Numbered from the stretch's first letter, positions 1 through 12,850 are shown. The stretch: 64,000 nucleotides of DNA from Pictodentalium vernedei (GCA_031216915.1 CM062297.1:362527704-362591703); one strand, 5' to 3'. Made by a program: numbers and translations. The notes: generated by a model not told the origin, from the letters alone.

Positions 1-1430
1 GTAATATGTTGTTTTTAAAATCGGCGCGCATTTTGTCACGTTGGAAAATGACAAAATGAGCAGAATCGACCACATGTAAAATGCCTCACGAAATTTTAGG
101 GGGGAAACGAACCGATCATAATTATACATTCACAAAGAAAAAACACTTGCCTTGCCTAATGGGTTTATCTAAAAGAGTTCATTCATGAGATATAACGGTC
201 CTTCCAGTAGAATAGAAATGATTAAAATTTTGTTTACCAATTCCAATTATAAATTGACATAACGATCTAATTCACATTATAATTCACATCCATTTACATT
301 TAATATTAACCCTAAAAAAATCTACTACGGATTTCACGCAACGTCGCATCCAGCAAGCTATCTCTCTCTCCTTGCCAAACACCTCACCACGTCATCGCCG
401 GAGAGTTCGGGTCCACCGATAAATTCACCCTCTCGATTCGAACTCCGTTTTTCCACGGGAATCGACGTTGGATCGCTGGAATTTTTTAGAGTTTGTCAAA
501 ATGAGAGAGCGAGCCCACCTCGGTCCACATTGATCGTTAGAGAATTGAACGTTAAACCCACGATGTCTCGTCTACCGCAAACACTGTAAAAACCAAGGAA
601 AGTGACGATGTGATCGTGAACGTGTCGCATCGTACAAATCTATACATTTCAATCGTGATGAACGCGATTTGCTCGAAAAAAACTGAGGTGCGATCGAGAA
701 AAAGAAATGAAGTGGATTCAAACTCTCCATTCCCCTCTATTGATTTTATTCTCGCAGTAAAGCTAAAATGCACCCCAAATCTGAGAGCTTTCAAAATTCA
801 CGGGGGGGGGGTCGGGAGGAGGTGCCCCTCTCAAACTCCCCGTCTCGGGCCTTCGGTCTTCGAGACATGCATGCTTCGGCATGTCATGGCGAGGCTACTA
901 GTGCGAGTAATTGTCCTTTTTCCGGGGTCTGACCACTCATCCTCCTGCCCTCAAGTGTTTCCGGTGCTCCTGAGAAACCATGTAGTTTCTTACAAGACTA
1001 GGTTTGGATTTTTACCTAAACGTTATGCAAGAATGATCTCGGAAACAGAATTGACCATAGCTCTGACGACTGTGGGCTCTCTGATTTCGGCTATGTTTTA
1101 TACTGATCTGATGCTTGTGTTAAAAAATCAGGCGAATCCCGTTTTATCTTTTGAGGTGACTAAAACAGCTGTTTAATACTTAAATATTTTCTAGTCTAAT
1201 ATCAAAAGAGATCCGCCTGTCCCTTCTCCTCCAATGTGGAAATAAATTTCAAATATCCATTTTAAAAAAAAAGACTTTTTACGCGAATTTCTTTTATTAT
1301 CCCTGCATTTTAAAAAAAAGCATGGATATTGTGGTTATCTCTGTCCCTCCGTCCCATCTCTTCTCGTCCCGTCAGTCCGTCCCATCCGCCCCGCCCGTCC
1401 CGTTCATACGTCTGAACTTCATATCACCAA
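1..1430. other. Non-genic stretch, no feature recognised
   Basis: No protein family, RNA gene or mobile element is recognisable here. An open frame at 610-1176 (plus) opens with GTG, has no recognisable domain, and is crossed by a G homopolymer near 801-811, so I do not call it a gene. A C/T-rich run of GTCCC-type words lies at about 1345-1405. Confidence 0.4.
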
Positions 1431-1473
1431 GAGTATTCAATTGGAAACATTTAAACTATGCTGAGGTGATCAG

Positions 1474-2275
1474 GTAGCATCTGTAGATGTGCATAAAGGT
1501 TTCGAAAGTTTGATTTGGCTCCAAGTGGTTGCAGTGGAACGACTTTTTTAGTTATTACTAGAAATTCGGTTTCCATCGAAAGGCTCCAACGGACTTTAAT
1601 TCGAATTCTTTAAACTATACTAAGATGTTCCGGTAGCATCTGTAGATGTCCATAAAGGTTTTGGAATTTTGATTTGGTCCCAAGTGGTTCCAGCGGAACC
1701 ACTTTTATAGTTAGAAAATCGGTTTCCGGTGGCAGGCTCAAAGGGGTTTTAAATTTGAAATGTTGAAAGTGTGTTCATATGTTCCAGTAGGGTGTCTAGA
1801 AGTGTATAAAGGTTTCAGATTTTTTATTCGGCCCCAAAGGGCACCCGTAGCACCACTTTTGTCATTAGAGAATCAGTTTCCGGTAAAAGGCTCCTGTGGG
1901 TTTTAAATCGAAACGCTTAAAGTGTGTTCATATGTTTATGTAGAGTCTCTAAATGTGCATAAAGGTTTTGCCTTTTTGATCCGGCCCCATGTTGCTCCCG
2001 TCGTGCCACTTTTGTCGTTAAACAATCGGTTTGCGGGAAAAGGCTCCTAGGGGTTTTAATTCGAAATGTTGAAAGAGTCTTAATATGTTCCGGTTGGGTG
2101 TCTAGATGTGCATAAAGGTTTCGGATTTCTGATTCGGCACCATGTGGCACCCGTAGCGACGCATTTGCCATTAGAGAATCAGTTTCCTGCGAAAGGCCCT
2201 CAGGGGTTTAATTCAAAACATTGAAAGTGTGTTCATATGTTCAGGTAGGGTCACTAGATGTGTATAAGGGTTTCA
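1474..2275. repeat. About 153-bp tandem repeat, roughly five to six diverged units
   Basis: Units begin around TCTAGATGTGCATAAAGGTT and recur near 1487, 1650, 1804, 1955 and 2108, with a partial unit near 2260. Each unit carries an AATCGGTTTCCGG-like block and a TTCATATGTTCCGGT-like block. Spacing is about 150-163 bp with clear divergence between units. Open frames on the minus strand across it (for example 1917-2171) are only reflections of the periodic sequence. Confidence 0.85.
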
Positions 2276-3020
2276 GATTTTATATAATACCTTTTTATTT
2301 CTGTCTGTATCAAGCATTTACCAATAATCAAGAATGCAAATGCGGGGATATAGTATTGTGTGCTTTGTACACAGATGACACCATCTAGTTTATGCTCAAG
2401 TACACCTCTAGAACGGTTGACATTCAGTGCGCAATCAACTTTTAGAAAAAGTCACGTTTCAGATTGATTATATACCCCAGCACATTGAGCATAAAGGTTT
2501 TGCTTTTTTGATCTGGCCCCATGTTGCTCCCGTCGTGCCACTTTTGTCGTTAAACAATCGGTTTGCGGGAAAAGGCTCCTAGGGATTTTAATTCGAAATG
2601 TTGAAAGAGTGTTAATATGTTCCGGTTGGGTGTCTAGATGTGCATAAAGGTTTCGGATTTCTGATTCGGCACCATGTGGCACCCGCAGCGACGCATTTGC
2701 CATTAGAGAATCAGTTTCCTGCGAAAGGCCCTCAGGGGTTTAATTCAAAACATTGAAAGTGTGTTCATATGTTCAGGTAGGATCACTAGATGTGTATAAG
2801 GGTTTCAGATTTTATATAATACCTTTTTATTTCTGTCTGTATCAAGCATTTACTAATAATCAAAAATGCAAATGCGGGGATATAGTATTGTGTGCTTTGT
2901 ACACAGATGACACCATCTAGTTTATGCTGAAGTACACCTCTAGAACGGTTGACATTCAGTGCGCAATCAACTTTTAGAAAAAGTCACGTTTCAGATTGAT
3001 TATATACCCCAGCACATTGA
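1957..3020. repeat. 532-bp tandem duplication of satellite plus flank
   Basis: The segment 1957-2488 is repeated at 2489-3020 with an offset of 532 bp and only a few substitutions. It contains three of the roughly 153-bp units plus about 200 bp of unrelated sequence that ends in ACCCCAGCACATTGA in both copies (2474-2488 and 3006-3020). This is a higher-order repeat made later than the 153-bp units, because the two long copies are much more alike than the units are. Confidence 0.9.
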
Positions 3021-3084
3021 AATTTTGCACTCATTGATCTAGAAGTGGCACGGGTCGACCGCAAAATGAATTACGTAGTGCGCG

Positions 3085-4100
3085 AGTATATTGGAGTAAT
3101 AATTACCCCAGACCATACGGTGGTGCATTCTCGGGTCGATTCAATCGACATGGAAAACAAAAAAAAAATGGAACTTTATATTTTCTGGATCCACCAATAA
3201 GCGGGATTCATTATTACTTCTCGTTTACATTTTTCTATTGTATTCCTTTTACAGAAACTGTTTCTGTATTTCTCAAGCGTAATGAGCTGGCATAAACATT
3301 TCTGAATTTATGGCATACTTCAGTATTTTGCAACCATGCCTGCAATACATTCCGTCCATTTTTTAGCAGAAAACGCGGTGTCACTTGGGTTGGTTCCTTT
3401 TACCAAGCCATAGCACTCTCGTAAAAAGGCAGGATTCAGAAGGAGTACAGATAAAGCACCCCTTTGATGCAATAACTCTGGTCGCCAAAAATTCAACTTG
3501 GCGTGTTATGCGACGTAACCTCCGCTGTCCAAGTTGGAGGTGTATATTTTACATTTTTTTTTCAATATTGAACATATGATTTCAATTTCCAACAACCCAT
3601 ATTCATTTTTATATCTCTAAATAATGTTTATGAAGAATCATAGTCAAATTTCGACAGTTTGATTGAAAAGCAAAATATAACCTCGGAGGAACTTTGACAA
3701 TGAAAATCCAATTTTCATAATTAGAAAACTTCAAAGTTTTCCTTGATTATGTCGAGAAATTAATTCTTTGTGGACAGTAGGTTGATAAATACTCCATTGG
3801 AAAAAGTCTTTGACTCCATTATATATCTTATGGTGCTGGGGCATTTCCTCTCAAAACCACATCGGCACGGGCGTTTTGTCCCAAGTCGAGTTTCGTACCG
3901 GTACGATTCGTCCAAGAAAGCTTATCTCTTTTTTTAGGAAGGGGAAGTGGGTGTTTGTGGTGTGTGTGGGGTACCCTTTCAAATGTTTTCGAATGAAGAT
4001 ATTAACCCCCATAGTTTGGAACCCTATCCAATAAACTTCAAATTATTTTAAAATAATTTCTTGTGAACCATCAGTCACAATGCTTTGAGATGCGGCATTC
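3085..4100. repeat. Dispersed repeat, copy 1 (relative at 18505-19210)
   Basis: Two blocks here match a second locus. The first (about 3130-3215: TCGATTCAATCGACATGG, then GGATCCACCAATA) matches about 18538-18620. The second (about 3825-4100: TGTCCCAAGTCGAGTTTCGT and CCCTTTCAAATGTTTTC) matches about 18895-19210, with the sub-blocks of that match lying in changed order. The content is non-coding; the open frames at 3385-3579 and 3810-4034 show no domain. Confidence 0.6.
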
Positions 4101-4760
4101 ATCTTCTTTTAGTGAGAGAGATTCGTTTGTTCATAGAATGTTTCTTGTTTTTTTTAATACGAAGAGATTGCATGATATATGCACAAAATAAGAGGCGTTT
4201 CTTTGCCATTTTCTCGAGCGCTTGTGCTTGCACAAAACGTTTTCTTGTTCTAATTGTGGAAACCAAAGATAACTACAATAGTAAAAACTTTCTGTCATAA
4301 ACACTAGCACATAGACTGTTAAAAATAACTGTAAGTCTTCCTAATATACCTATCCACAATAATGAACTCGGGTGAATAACAGTTGTTTGACAAGTTAAGC
4401 TAGATTTCATAAACAATTTTTAGAGGTAAACTAAGTGCTTCAGTCATAAAATTATAAGTGAACAAGTTTGGTGGAATGTTTTATTTTATTAGCAGACACA
4501 CCTGGACATACAGCAAATTAAGTTTTCGGTTTAGATTTTAACTGCCAGAGAAGTAAAGAGCTAAGCCATAGAGATAATGAACACACGTCGTCACAATAAC
4601 AAAATATATATTTTTTCTGTGAACAAAGTTCATATCAACCAGAGATACTGAATTTACTGTAATCAGTACATTTGAGTCTGTGTGAAAATGTTGAAAGCAT
4701 CAAAACTAAATTATGTAGAAAGAGAACTTGTGGAGATTTATTTTTGGTAGTAAAATATCT
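4101..4760. other. AT-rich non-genic stretch
   Basis: Nothing recognisable is seen in this AT-rich interval. The open frame at 4085-4300 has no family features. Confidence 0.4.
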
Positions 4761-4861
4761 TTAACACTTACGTTGCCGAAAGCGACTATTGTCACCTATT
4801 TTATGATGATTGTTTGTACGTTCTGATATGCGCAGATCAAACCTACCATGTGATTACTTGT

Positions 4862-5227
4862 GGGGTGCGGTGGCTCAGTTGGTAGAGGTGCAGGCTGCAA
4901 GCCAAGGGGCCCTCGGTTCGAATCCCACCTGCGGCAACCGCGTTGTGTCCTTTGGCAAGACACTTCACCCCCATTGCCCACGTGGGGGCACGGTGACGCT
5001 GTGTACTAAGGCGTACTGCACGTCGATGGTGCACCTGTCTTCAACCAATGCTAGCCCTGCTTGTGTGGTGTTTGGTATGTTGGGGAGCTGACAGTTGTTC
5101 GCCGTTTCTCCGTGGTTATCTCCGCGTACTCCGGCTTCCTCCACCCGCAAAACTGTCACGGTCATGGTTAGCCATTTTTGCAGAAATATGTGACCTTAAA
5201 CACCAATAAATAAAAAAATATATAATC
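4862..5227 (+). mobile_element. tRNA-derived SINE, full length
   Basis: The head has pol III A-box-like (GTGGCTCAGTTGGTAGAGG) and B-box (GGTTCGAATCC, about 4916-4926) motifs of a tRNA-derived promoter. It is followed by a central body with GTACTAAGGCGTACTGCACG and a 3' tail GACCTTAAACACCAATAAATA. The 11-bp word TGATTACTTGT at 4851-4861 and 5228-5238 is the target-site duplication. The insertion landed in the left arm of a palindrome. Reading frames across the element are not genes. Confidence 0.9.
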
Positions 5228-5277
5228 TGATTACTTGTTGGAAAGGGCTCAGAGAGCCCTTTCCAACAAGTAATCAG
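5227..5277. repeat. 51-bp perfect palindrome
   Basis: Two 24-base arms (beginning CTGATTACTTGTTGG) flank a 3-base loop (AGA at 5251-5253). It is the core of the MITE at 4761-5378, and its left arm carries the SINE target duplication. Confidence 0.9.
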
Positions 5278-5639
5278 ATGATAGAGTGTCAAGTATGTCA
5301 TAAATTTTATTAAAATTCCTCGCATACATAGAGGTCCTCCATATATGGCTAAAATGGGTATGGCAGTAAAAGAGTTAAAGAAATCAGAAATGTTTGTTAT
5401 TGTTATTATTATTTTTTTAAAGCTTTTACAGAAATCAGGTGAAAATTTTCAAGAATCCAGAAATAACACACCATTTAACGTGTTCTATGAAGGAATCAGA
5501 AATGGATATTGAAGAAATCAGAAATAAAGTACTGTGTACTGTGTTTGAAGAGCTCCATGCAAAAAACACATATGATTCGCAAAAAACACTAAAATTCTTC
5601 ACTGAGTGACCCTCTCCCCCCCCCCCCCCCCCTCATCAT

Positions 5640-7000
5640 ATCTCAAACTGTGTAGGCCTATTGATCCCAGGAAAATATGTCTGATAATATTATGCAAGTG
5701 TGTCCTGCTTTCAAAATTTTGTCTCGGCTCTCCTTCAAAATATTTGGTCCCACCCACTTTTGGGGCATTCAAATTTACATATGAACTTTAGGAATGCATT
5801 AAGAGATCTAAAGTGTGATTATCAATATCTCAGCAATGTGGACTCTATAACCATGGAGTGATTTGAAAGACGTTGACGCATATTTTGAACCAGGCCTGAA
5901 AATGAGCTGTCTGACATTTGCAGAATGAGGTTCCCAGAGGGTGAATTTGATGATGATATCCCATACAGTGGGTTATTTATCCTCTGGGTACCTCTTTCTG
6001 TTTAGTTTTGGGACACTGATTCAGATTGAGGTTCACAGAGGGTAAATTTAGTGATGCTACCCTGCTATGCAGGGTGGCATCACTAAATTCACCCACTGGG
6101 GAACTCATTTTGCAGATGTCAGTCTGCTAATTTTCTGGCTTGTTTTGAACCTCCAATGAGTTTCAACTTGATTTTCAAAAGTTCCAAGTTTATAATGTCA
6201 TAGTATGCTTGAGATATCGGCATGACAATCTTTCAAAATTCATGGTTCTATCTATTTTTAGCCTTCGATTATACCATGCTCTAAAAGTGGACGGAGGGGG
6301 GATACAATTTTTTGAACGTCGGTACCTGAATGAATTTTGGGAATGACTTAGAAAGTCATAAAATGAAGTTTCCAGCAATTCTGAAGTGACTATGACCCAT
6401 AATGTGAACCTCCACTGAGCCTCAAGTTATTTTTTGTTGGTTCAAGGTTCATAGGTCATACCTTACTTCATATATGAGCGTGATCCCCCACTTAGTGTAG
6501 AAATACCTGCATGAACTTCGAGAATGCAATAGGGGGGAGGAGGGGGGGTCATAAAATCCGATTGTCAGCAATTCTAAAATTGTACACAATGATCCCTGGG
6601 TGAACCGAGTGACATGGATTCATATTTTATACCTCTATTTATTGTTTGTACCAGAACCAAAGGTTGCACTGTGCTTGAGAGTTGAGCGGTACCCACTTCC
6701 AAAATGTTTGGCCCCAACCACTTTACATTTTTAAGTGATAATGTACATGTACTCAGTGACCCATGGGTGCCTTCAGTGACATTGACTCTAAAACTGAACC
6801 TCGATTGAGCTTAGACTCATTTGGTGTTGATCCTTGGTCCATAGGTCACACCATGCTTGATAAAATGAGCTTGACCAACAGTCAAAATTATTTGCTTCGC
6901 CCACTTTTATGAGTGACGAAATACACCCGCTCACTTTTTTGAGTGCAGAAATACATGTATGAACTTTGGGAATGCATTATTGGATCATAAAATGCGAGAA
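5640..7000. repeat. Diverged tandem-like repeats with an internal hairpin
   Basis: The phrase TATGAACTTTGGGAATGCATT and close variants recur near 5780, 6331, 6510 and 6958, each followed by a variant of GATCATAAAATG. ATTGAGCTTAGACTCATTTG-like words recur between them. This suggests old, uneven repeats of about 200-550 bp. A hairpin with 25-base arms and a short loop lies at 6040-6094 (GGGTAAATTTAGTGATGC...), and a 17-C tract is near 5616-5632. No gene is seen. Confidence 0.5.
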
Positions 7001-8489
7001 GAAGAACAAGAGTCGTTGATTCCCGTCCCCCGTACTCTCCCCGTTGTGTTTTCTGTACTTATACCACAGTTAAACTTGTAATGAGTGACTGGGGCTGACA
7101 TATTTAAAGACAAAATATCGATTTCGGCGGGCTATGCAGATTATTGCTTGATACTGTTTTCTGTCGAAGCATTTCATTCACTTCATAACGTCACTTGAAT
7201 GCATCGCAACCAATCAGATATGTTCTTACATGACGTTCTTAAACGTAGGCTGTATTCCACTCGCTGCGTACCTATCACAGTTCCCAATGCCTGTAATGTA
7301 TTGGGTAACGTTGAATACACATACCAAAAGGGGGTTCAAGTCCAATACTTTATTCTAAGTTTACTACCACGGGAGTTTGATTATTACAAAACACGGAATA
7401 CCCAAAATGCATTTTTCTTCCTTTTATCGCTACATCAGATATCGCAACCACCATCAACAGAATTCCAAGTACAGCTGGAGAGTTTCCCAGATAGGCAACT
7501 ACAGACATGATATGTGCTACGTCATGGTGGCACTACTAGAGTGCTATCACCTTAAGTATCAACCAATTTCCTGAGAGTGAGAGAGAACAAGTGGGTGAGG
7601 ACCGTTTGGTCTCCTTTTCGGAGAAGCGTTATCCCAACCCGACAACAAGGATCATTCAAGATGATAACAGTCGAGTGTTAGAATCAATATACAGTCGAAT
7701 TATCACTGAGAGGTGATAATGCCTTATTGGCATTCGAAAAAGGGTCTTTTTCAAGGATACATATTAGCGCTTCGCGAAGCGAAGCTTCGAAATTCGATTC
7801 GATTCGAAACAGTCCCCATAATTTGATTCGATTTGATTTCAATCGCGCCGATTCGAAAATTTTCTCAAAAGTGTCTACTCTTGAACTCTACTTCTATCAT
7901 CAGGTCTCCTGTACAGGAGACCTGAAGATAGAAGAAGAGTTCAAGTAGGTTCCGTTCTGGAATATTCCGCTTTTTTGTTTGATTTGCACGAGTCGTCGTT
8001 GCACACAATTTACTTGAGTGGAAGCTGACAATATTTACGGTTGTAAGAAGGTGCAATATCCACAACTTTAAAAGCGATGAGGTTCGATTCGAGATTCGAC
8101 TCGAATCGCAATCTGGTGGCTCTTTCGATTCGAGATTCGATTCGACCTGATATTTGAGGTCGCAGGACCCTACCACATATGTTCTTAAAAGAGCACTTAT
8201 AATACACACATTTACGCCATAGTAAAGAGCTAAAGACAAAATGTGCTCAAACACGTGCTCATAAATGAGCATTTTATGAGCTCAGTCTGAGTACAGTGTA
8301 ACACATTCTCACATGCCCATACGCCTATTCATGTGTGTCCACATCTTCCCACCAACCAACTACAATGTCCACCCAACAGGAGTACAGTATTTGATAATAG
8401 TTCATCGTATAATAATAATAACACTTTGGCTGGCCGCTGATATGTCGCGGTTCTCGGGTGAGAAGGCCTTGGTCACCGCTGTGCTCTCA
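7001..8489. repeat. Non-genic; GATTCGA-rich inverted element with hairpin at 7874-7947
   Basis: At 7874-7947 an imperfect palindrome is centred on AGGTCTCCTGTACAGGAGACCT, with outer arms reading TTGAACTC...GAGTTCAA. GATTCGA-rich words flank it at about 7785-7860 and 8080-8150. The same hairpin type, in degraded form, recurs at 28540-28605. The open frames in this interval (7199-7510, 7865-8272) are unrecognised and repetitive. Confidence 0.5.
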
Positions 8490-8490
8490 A

Positions 8491-9310
8491 CTACCTCCCT
8501 ATTTCCACGCATCTTCTCTCCTCCCAACACTCGGAGACGAACTGCTTGATGACACTCCGTGTCCCATTCTTCCCAATCTCTCCGATAAGCATACTATCTT
8601 TCTCATTTGTGTCAACCACCAACCACATGTCCTTCAATCTCCTTTCCCACTTCCCTATTATACTCCCAGTGAATCTTACTCTTTTAGACTGGTATTTTTG
8701 ACATTCTGATAGAAAGTGCTCAAGGGTCTCCAACACGCCTGAATTACACATCTGGCACTCCTTTTCACTGTTTTTCCCAGTTTTGTCCCCTGAGCTCCAG
8801 GGACCGCGATCTTAGCTTGAACAACAGTGACATCCAAAGGTGCCATCAAGGTACTCTTCAAAAACTGGCTTCTCTTTATCAAGCTAGCCACCCAAAGCTC
8901 TCCTTAATTTAACCCCCTCTCTCCAATTAAGGTTACCATCTCCCATGACTCTTTCTCTGGCGATTTTGTACCCAGGTTTGTCCCTACCTCTAAGTCCGAG
9001 ATCTCCAGGGAGTAGTTCTCTGTTACCTCCCTCACTTGGACTATCCACCCTGTCTTTGTATTTGAATTTCAATTATGCTGGAACATTAGTTTACACCATC
9101 GGCTGTCGGGGAAATTTACCAAATAGTTAGGATAATAGAGTTTCATTAAGTCTGTCCTGTCCTTGATCCTCATCCACCCAAGCGTACCCCTGATTTCTTC
9201 TACTAGTGCTGTGGCATTACTCAACCCCGTTATCCACCGGCCTGCATCACTGTGTTGGGTTTCCAAGCACTTTAAAGCCGTTTGGTTTAGTGGTACCATT
9301 TGACTTTAGT
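8491..9310 (-). pseudogene. Degraded LINE reverse transcriptase, C-terminal part
   Basis: Read on the minus strand, 9299-9069 encodes a block with GRWITGLSNAT...IRGTLGWMRIKDR, which resembles the thumb/C-terminal region of LINE reverse transcriptases. Further on, 8751-8491 begins MCNSGVLETLEHFLSEC, the terminal CCHC-like zinc motif (C-x2-C-x8-H-x4-C) typical of such proteins. The pieces lie in different frames with stops between them, so this is a dead 5'-truncated copy. The clade cannot be assigned from so little. An open frame at 9637-9437 just upstream may be part of the same relic. Confidence 0.6.
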
Positions 9311-9922
9311 ACCATATGTTATACTTGGTACACACACCATTTGCCAAATATGCTACAGACTTTTTTCAGAACACTTTATATTGGTCTTTACTGTTAACTG
9401 AGTAAGGTCTTTTGTGGTGTCTTTTTCTGAATTTTGTCAAGCATTTACTTGAAGTTTTAGTTCAAACCGCTCATTGCCCCTCTTGAGAATCATTTCAAAA
9501 CCAAATGATGTTTTTTTACAACCGGTCAAACAAATATTTTCTTTTTTCACTGAATATTTGTTGATCACGTGTCTTCTATAATCTTCTTCTTCCTGTAGCC
9601 CCTTTGCAGCTTCTTTGATTTGGGTCTCCGAGAACATTTTTCTCTAACTTTAATGTTGGTAGATATTTTGTCACGATATGTCTATATTGCACTTGGTATT
9701 GATAGTTCTTTGGCTTTCCCATCCTCCATGAGCTGTGCATTCATTTTTTTCAAACTCGTCTTTATTTTCGGAGTATGCGAAAATCACTAGTTGTTCAGAC
9801 GGATCCAGAGGCGGACTGGTCGTATGGTCCACCGAGAAAAATTCCAAGTGGGCTCCCTATTGGTTTCCCCCTGGGGCCCCCAAAACTGATGCAGCCCAAA
9901 ACCTATTGGTGTGTGAAATTTC

Positions 9923-12850
9923 GTGAAAATGACCAAAGGCGAAATGGGACTGATTGCAAAGACTGCCGGTATATCGAAATGTTCTCTTGATATCTGTGCC
10001 TTTTCAGAAACTTGGCAAGATCTGAATGAACCTAATTCTGATGTGTACTTACCCGGTTTTGAGGAACCCATAAGAATGGACAGAACGGGGAGAGGTGGTG
10101 GTGTTGCCCTCTATGTGAAAGATCAATTAGGTTTATACCCCGTCCTGATCTTGAAATGCCAAATCTTGAAAATGTATGGGTAGAAATACCAACTTGTCTT
10201 GGATACATACTAATAGCCTATTGCCGCCCTCCCAACTCCGACAGAATTCAGTGGGACCTAATTTCATCCTCGATTGAAAAAGCGAAAGATACTGTGATAT
10301 CAGACATCTTAATTCTTGGTGACTTCAATGATGGCCAGATTTCTTTAGGGCGGGGCAAATTTAAAGAAGTCGTAGACACCTTCAACCTAAAGCAGCTAAT
10401 TTCCGAAACAACTTACTTTACTGAATCGTCGTTCTCTACACTTGACTTGATAGCAGGAAGTAGTTCTGTAAATGTTATAGCCTGTGTTTCTAGATATTCA
10501 AAGATGGTAATTATTAAGGCCTCAACTCGGCTATCCGAAATGAACACTGGGAGAGTGTAATCTCCCATAATTCCCTGGAGACTATGACTGATGGTCTCAC
10601 TTCTAAATTACTTGAACTTACTTCCGAATACATACCCAATAAAACAATCACAGTTAGAAAAAGCCAACCCGATTGGATGCACGTCGGAATAAGCTGCTTA
10701 TCTGTCAGCGTAAGAGATTATACCGACACGCCAAACGTACTGGTTTGCGCGAGGCCTGGGTTAAATATCGTACCAAAAGGAATGAGGTAGTGGCCGCTAT
10801 AAGAATAGCAAACACCAATTACAACAGTAACATACAATCCATTTTAGGTAATTCCGGTACGTCGTCCGCTGAATTTTGGAAGACCTTTAAAAGCCTCCTT
10901 GGAAATAATCAACCGGCAATCCCTGCAATATTTTATCAAAAGAAGTTCTTCTCGTTGAATTCTGATAAAGCTGAGGCATTTAACGATTACTTCTCCTCGT
11001 TGCTTCCATCGATGCCTCAAATGCATCACTTCCGCAAGAAAATTTCCCCGACAGACCAACCTTGAGTGACATAACTCTGAATCTCTCTGATGTATCCGAG
11101 GCTCTTAAAGCACTCAATGCATCAAAATCCTCTGGTCCGGACTTGATAAGTCCAAGGCTGTTAAAGGAATGTAGTCTCTCGTTATGTGAGCCGTTTACTG
11201 CCCTCTTTAACACTTACTTGATAACTATTAATTTCCTACTAGTTGGAAAAAGCGAATGTTACACCCGTGTTAAAGAAATCGCCTTCTAATCAACTGGTTA
11301 ACTACAAACCAATATCACCACTTAGCTGTGTTGCGTCTTTAAAATATTATGGGGCTTTTTAGAGGAAAACAGTGTATTAAGTCCGTTCCAATCGGGATTC
11401 ACGCCACGAGATTCTACAGTTCTCCAGCTCACGAACCTTTACGATGAATTCTGCCATGCATCAGACGAAGGCAAAGAGATAAGAGTAGTCTTTTGTGACG
11501 TAGGTAAGGCGTTTGACAAGGTTTTGCACGCAGGACTTTTATACAAGTTAGAACAAATTGGAATTACAGGGAATCTCCTAAACTTCTTTAAATCGTATCT
11601 TAGTGATAGAATGCAGAGAGTCGTGGTTTGTAATGAGTCTTCTAGTTGGAGACCAATCAACGCTGGGTTTCCTTAAGGGTCGATCCTTGGCCCGTTACTA
11701 TTCTTGATTTATATCAATGATATCGTATTCAATCTGACCAGCAACATTCGCCTTTTCGCAGATGACACATCTCTATACCTAATCGTCGAAAAACCCCAAC
11801 AAGCCTTAGAAATAATCATGAACAGAGACCTAGCCAAAATTGAACTCTGGGCTCACACCTGGTTAATCGAATTTAATGCACAAAAACAGAATCGATGACG
11901 ATATCGCGTAAAACGGATCGAAGACCTCACCCACCTCTCAAAATGTCTAATGAACCATTAACAGAGGTCTCCGAACACAAACACTTAGTGTTCGTGATAA
12001 ACAATAACTGCACTTGTACGAATCACGTTGAATATATCAGCCCCAAAGCTTGGAGACGCATTGATCTAATGTGTAGGCATAAATTTGTATTGGATCGGAA
12101 AATACTGGAGAAGATATACTTCGCCTTTGTAAGACTACTTCTGGAGTATGCTGAAACTGTTTGGGGTAACTGTACAGAAACCTGCTCAGACCAATTAGAG
12201 AAAGTACAGATAGCTGCCGCCAGAATTGTGACAGGCGCTACTGTCAGTACAAGTAAAGCCAAATTATATTTAGAAACATGTTGGGAGCTTCTTAACAAAA
12301 GAAGCGAGAAACACAAATTAGTACAATTCTTTAAAATGTATTATAACTTGGTCCCAAGCTATTTAGCAAACAAGACTCCCCCAACCATACTAACTAATCA
12401 GAGCTATAATCTTCGCAATAGCAGTAACCTTCGCATCCCCTATTGGTTCACAAAAACAAATCAGACGTAATTCATTCCGTCAGTGACCAAGTTGTGGAAC
12501 GATCTCCTGGAAAATATTAGAGAGGACTCTCGGCTGTGTAACTTCAAACAGTACCTAAACGGGGACAGTAGACGACCACCCCCTTCTTTTCAGGGTCAAA
12601 ATCACGTAAAGCACAAATTTACCACTGTCGTCTTCGACTCAGATGCAGTAGTCTTAACGCCCACCTATACGAAAACCACTTGGCCCAGTCTCCTCTGTGT
12701 CGGTGTGGCGATCCAGAGACAAGTGACCACCTCTCTTGGTAGTCCAATATATGCTCAGGTTCGGAATAATATATTGGGACATCTCCACTCCAGTCTCATT
12801 TTTGAGACTGTACAGAGTTTTATTTTGGCTAGTGGTAGGTTCAACTAAAT
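9923..12850 (+). pseudogene. Non-LTR retrotransposon (Jockey/CR1-like LINE), broken
   Basis: An APE-type endonuclease domain is spread over about 9923-10560 in two frames; visible motifs are CAFSETW, an RGGGVALYV stretch and ILGDFND (catalytic GDFN). The reverse transcriptase follows at about 11060-11900. It carries SSGPDLISPRLLKE, then several frame changes, then GSILGPLLFLIYINDIV (with a stop just before GSILG) and the catalytic FADDTSLY near 11755. The connection domain and zinc-like tail lie at 11895-12848 (for example LLLEYAETVWGN, VTKLWNDLLENIRED). At least five frames are needed to read through, so the element is inactive. A tail with AATGAATAAAATTA near 13059-13072 may mark the 3' end. 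The Jockey/CR1 placement rests on motif style only. Confidence 0.85.

Larger units (their letters stand above)
4761..5378. mobile_element. TTAA-flanked MITE, split by a SINE
   Basis: TTAA occurs at 4761-4764 and 5375-5378. The adjoining ends, CACTTACGTTGCCG on the left and CTCTTTTACTGCC on the right when read inward, are imperfect inverted repeats resembling the other TTAA MITEs in this window. The SINE at 4862-5227 sits inside, so the original element was about 250 bp. Its core is the 51-bp palindrome at 5227-5277. TTAA sites with C-rich ends suggest mobilisation by a piggyBac-type transposase, by inference only. Confidence 0.55.

Noticed and set aside
610-1176. 188-codon open frame near the left end
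   Set aside because: It starts with GTG, has no domain, spans a G homopolymer and overlaps an antisense frame; most likely chance.
1917-2703. Two similar minus-strand frames starting MANASLRVPH
   Set aside because: They are translations of the tandem satellite units, not genes.
4862-4935. True tRNA gene at the SINE head
   Set aside because: The A and B boxes are tRNA-like, but the sequence has no proper acceptor stem and continues into the SINE body. The same applies to the other SINE copies.
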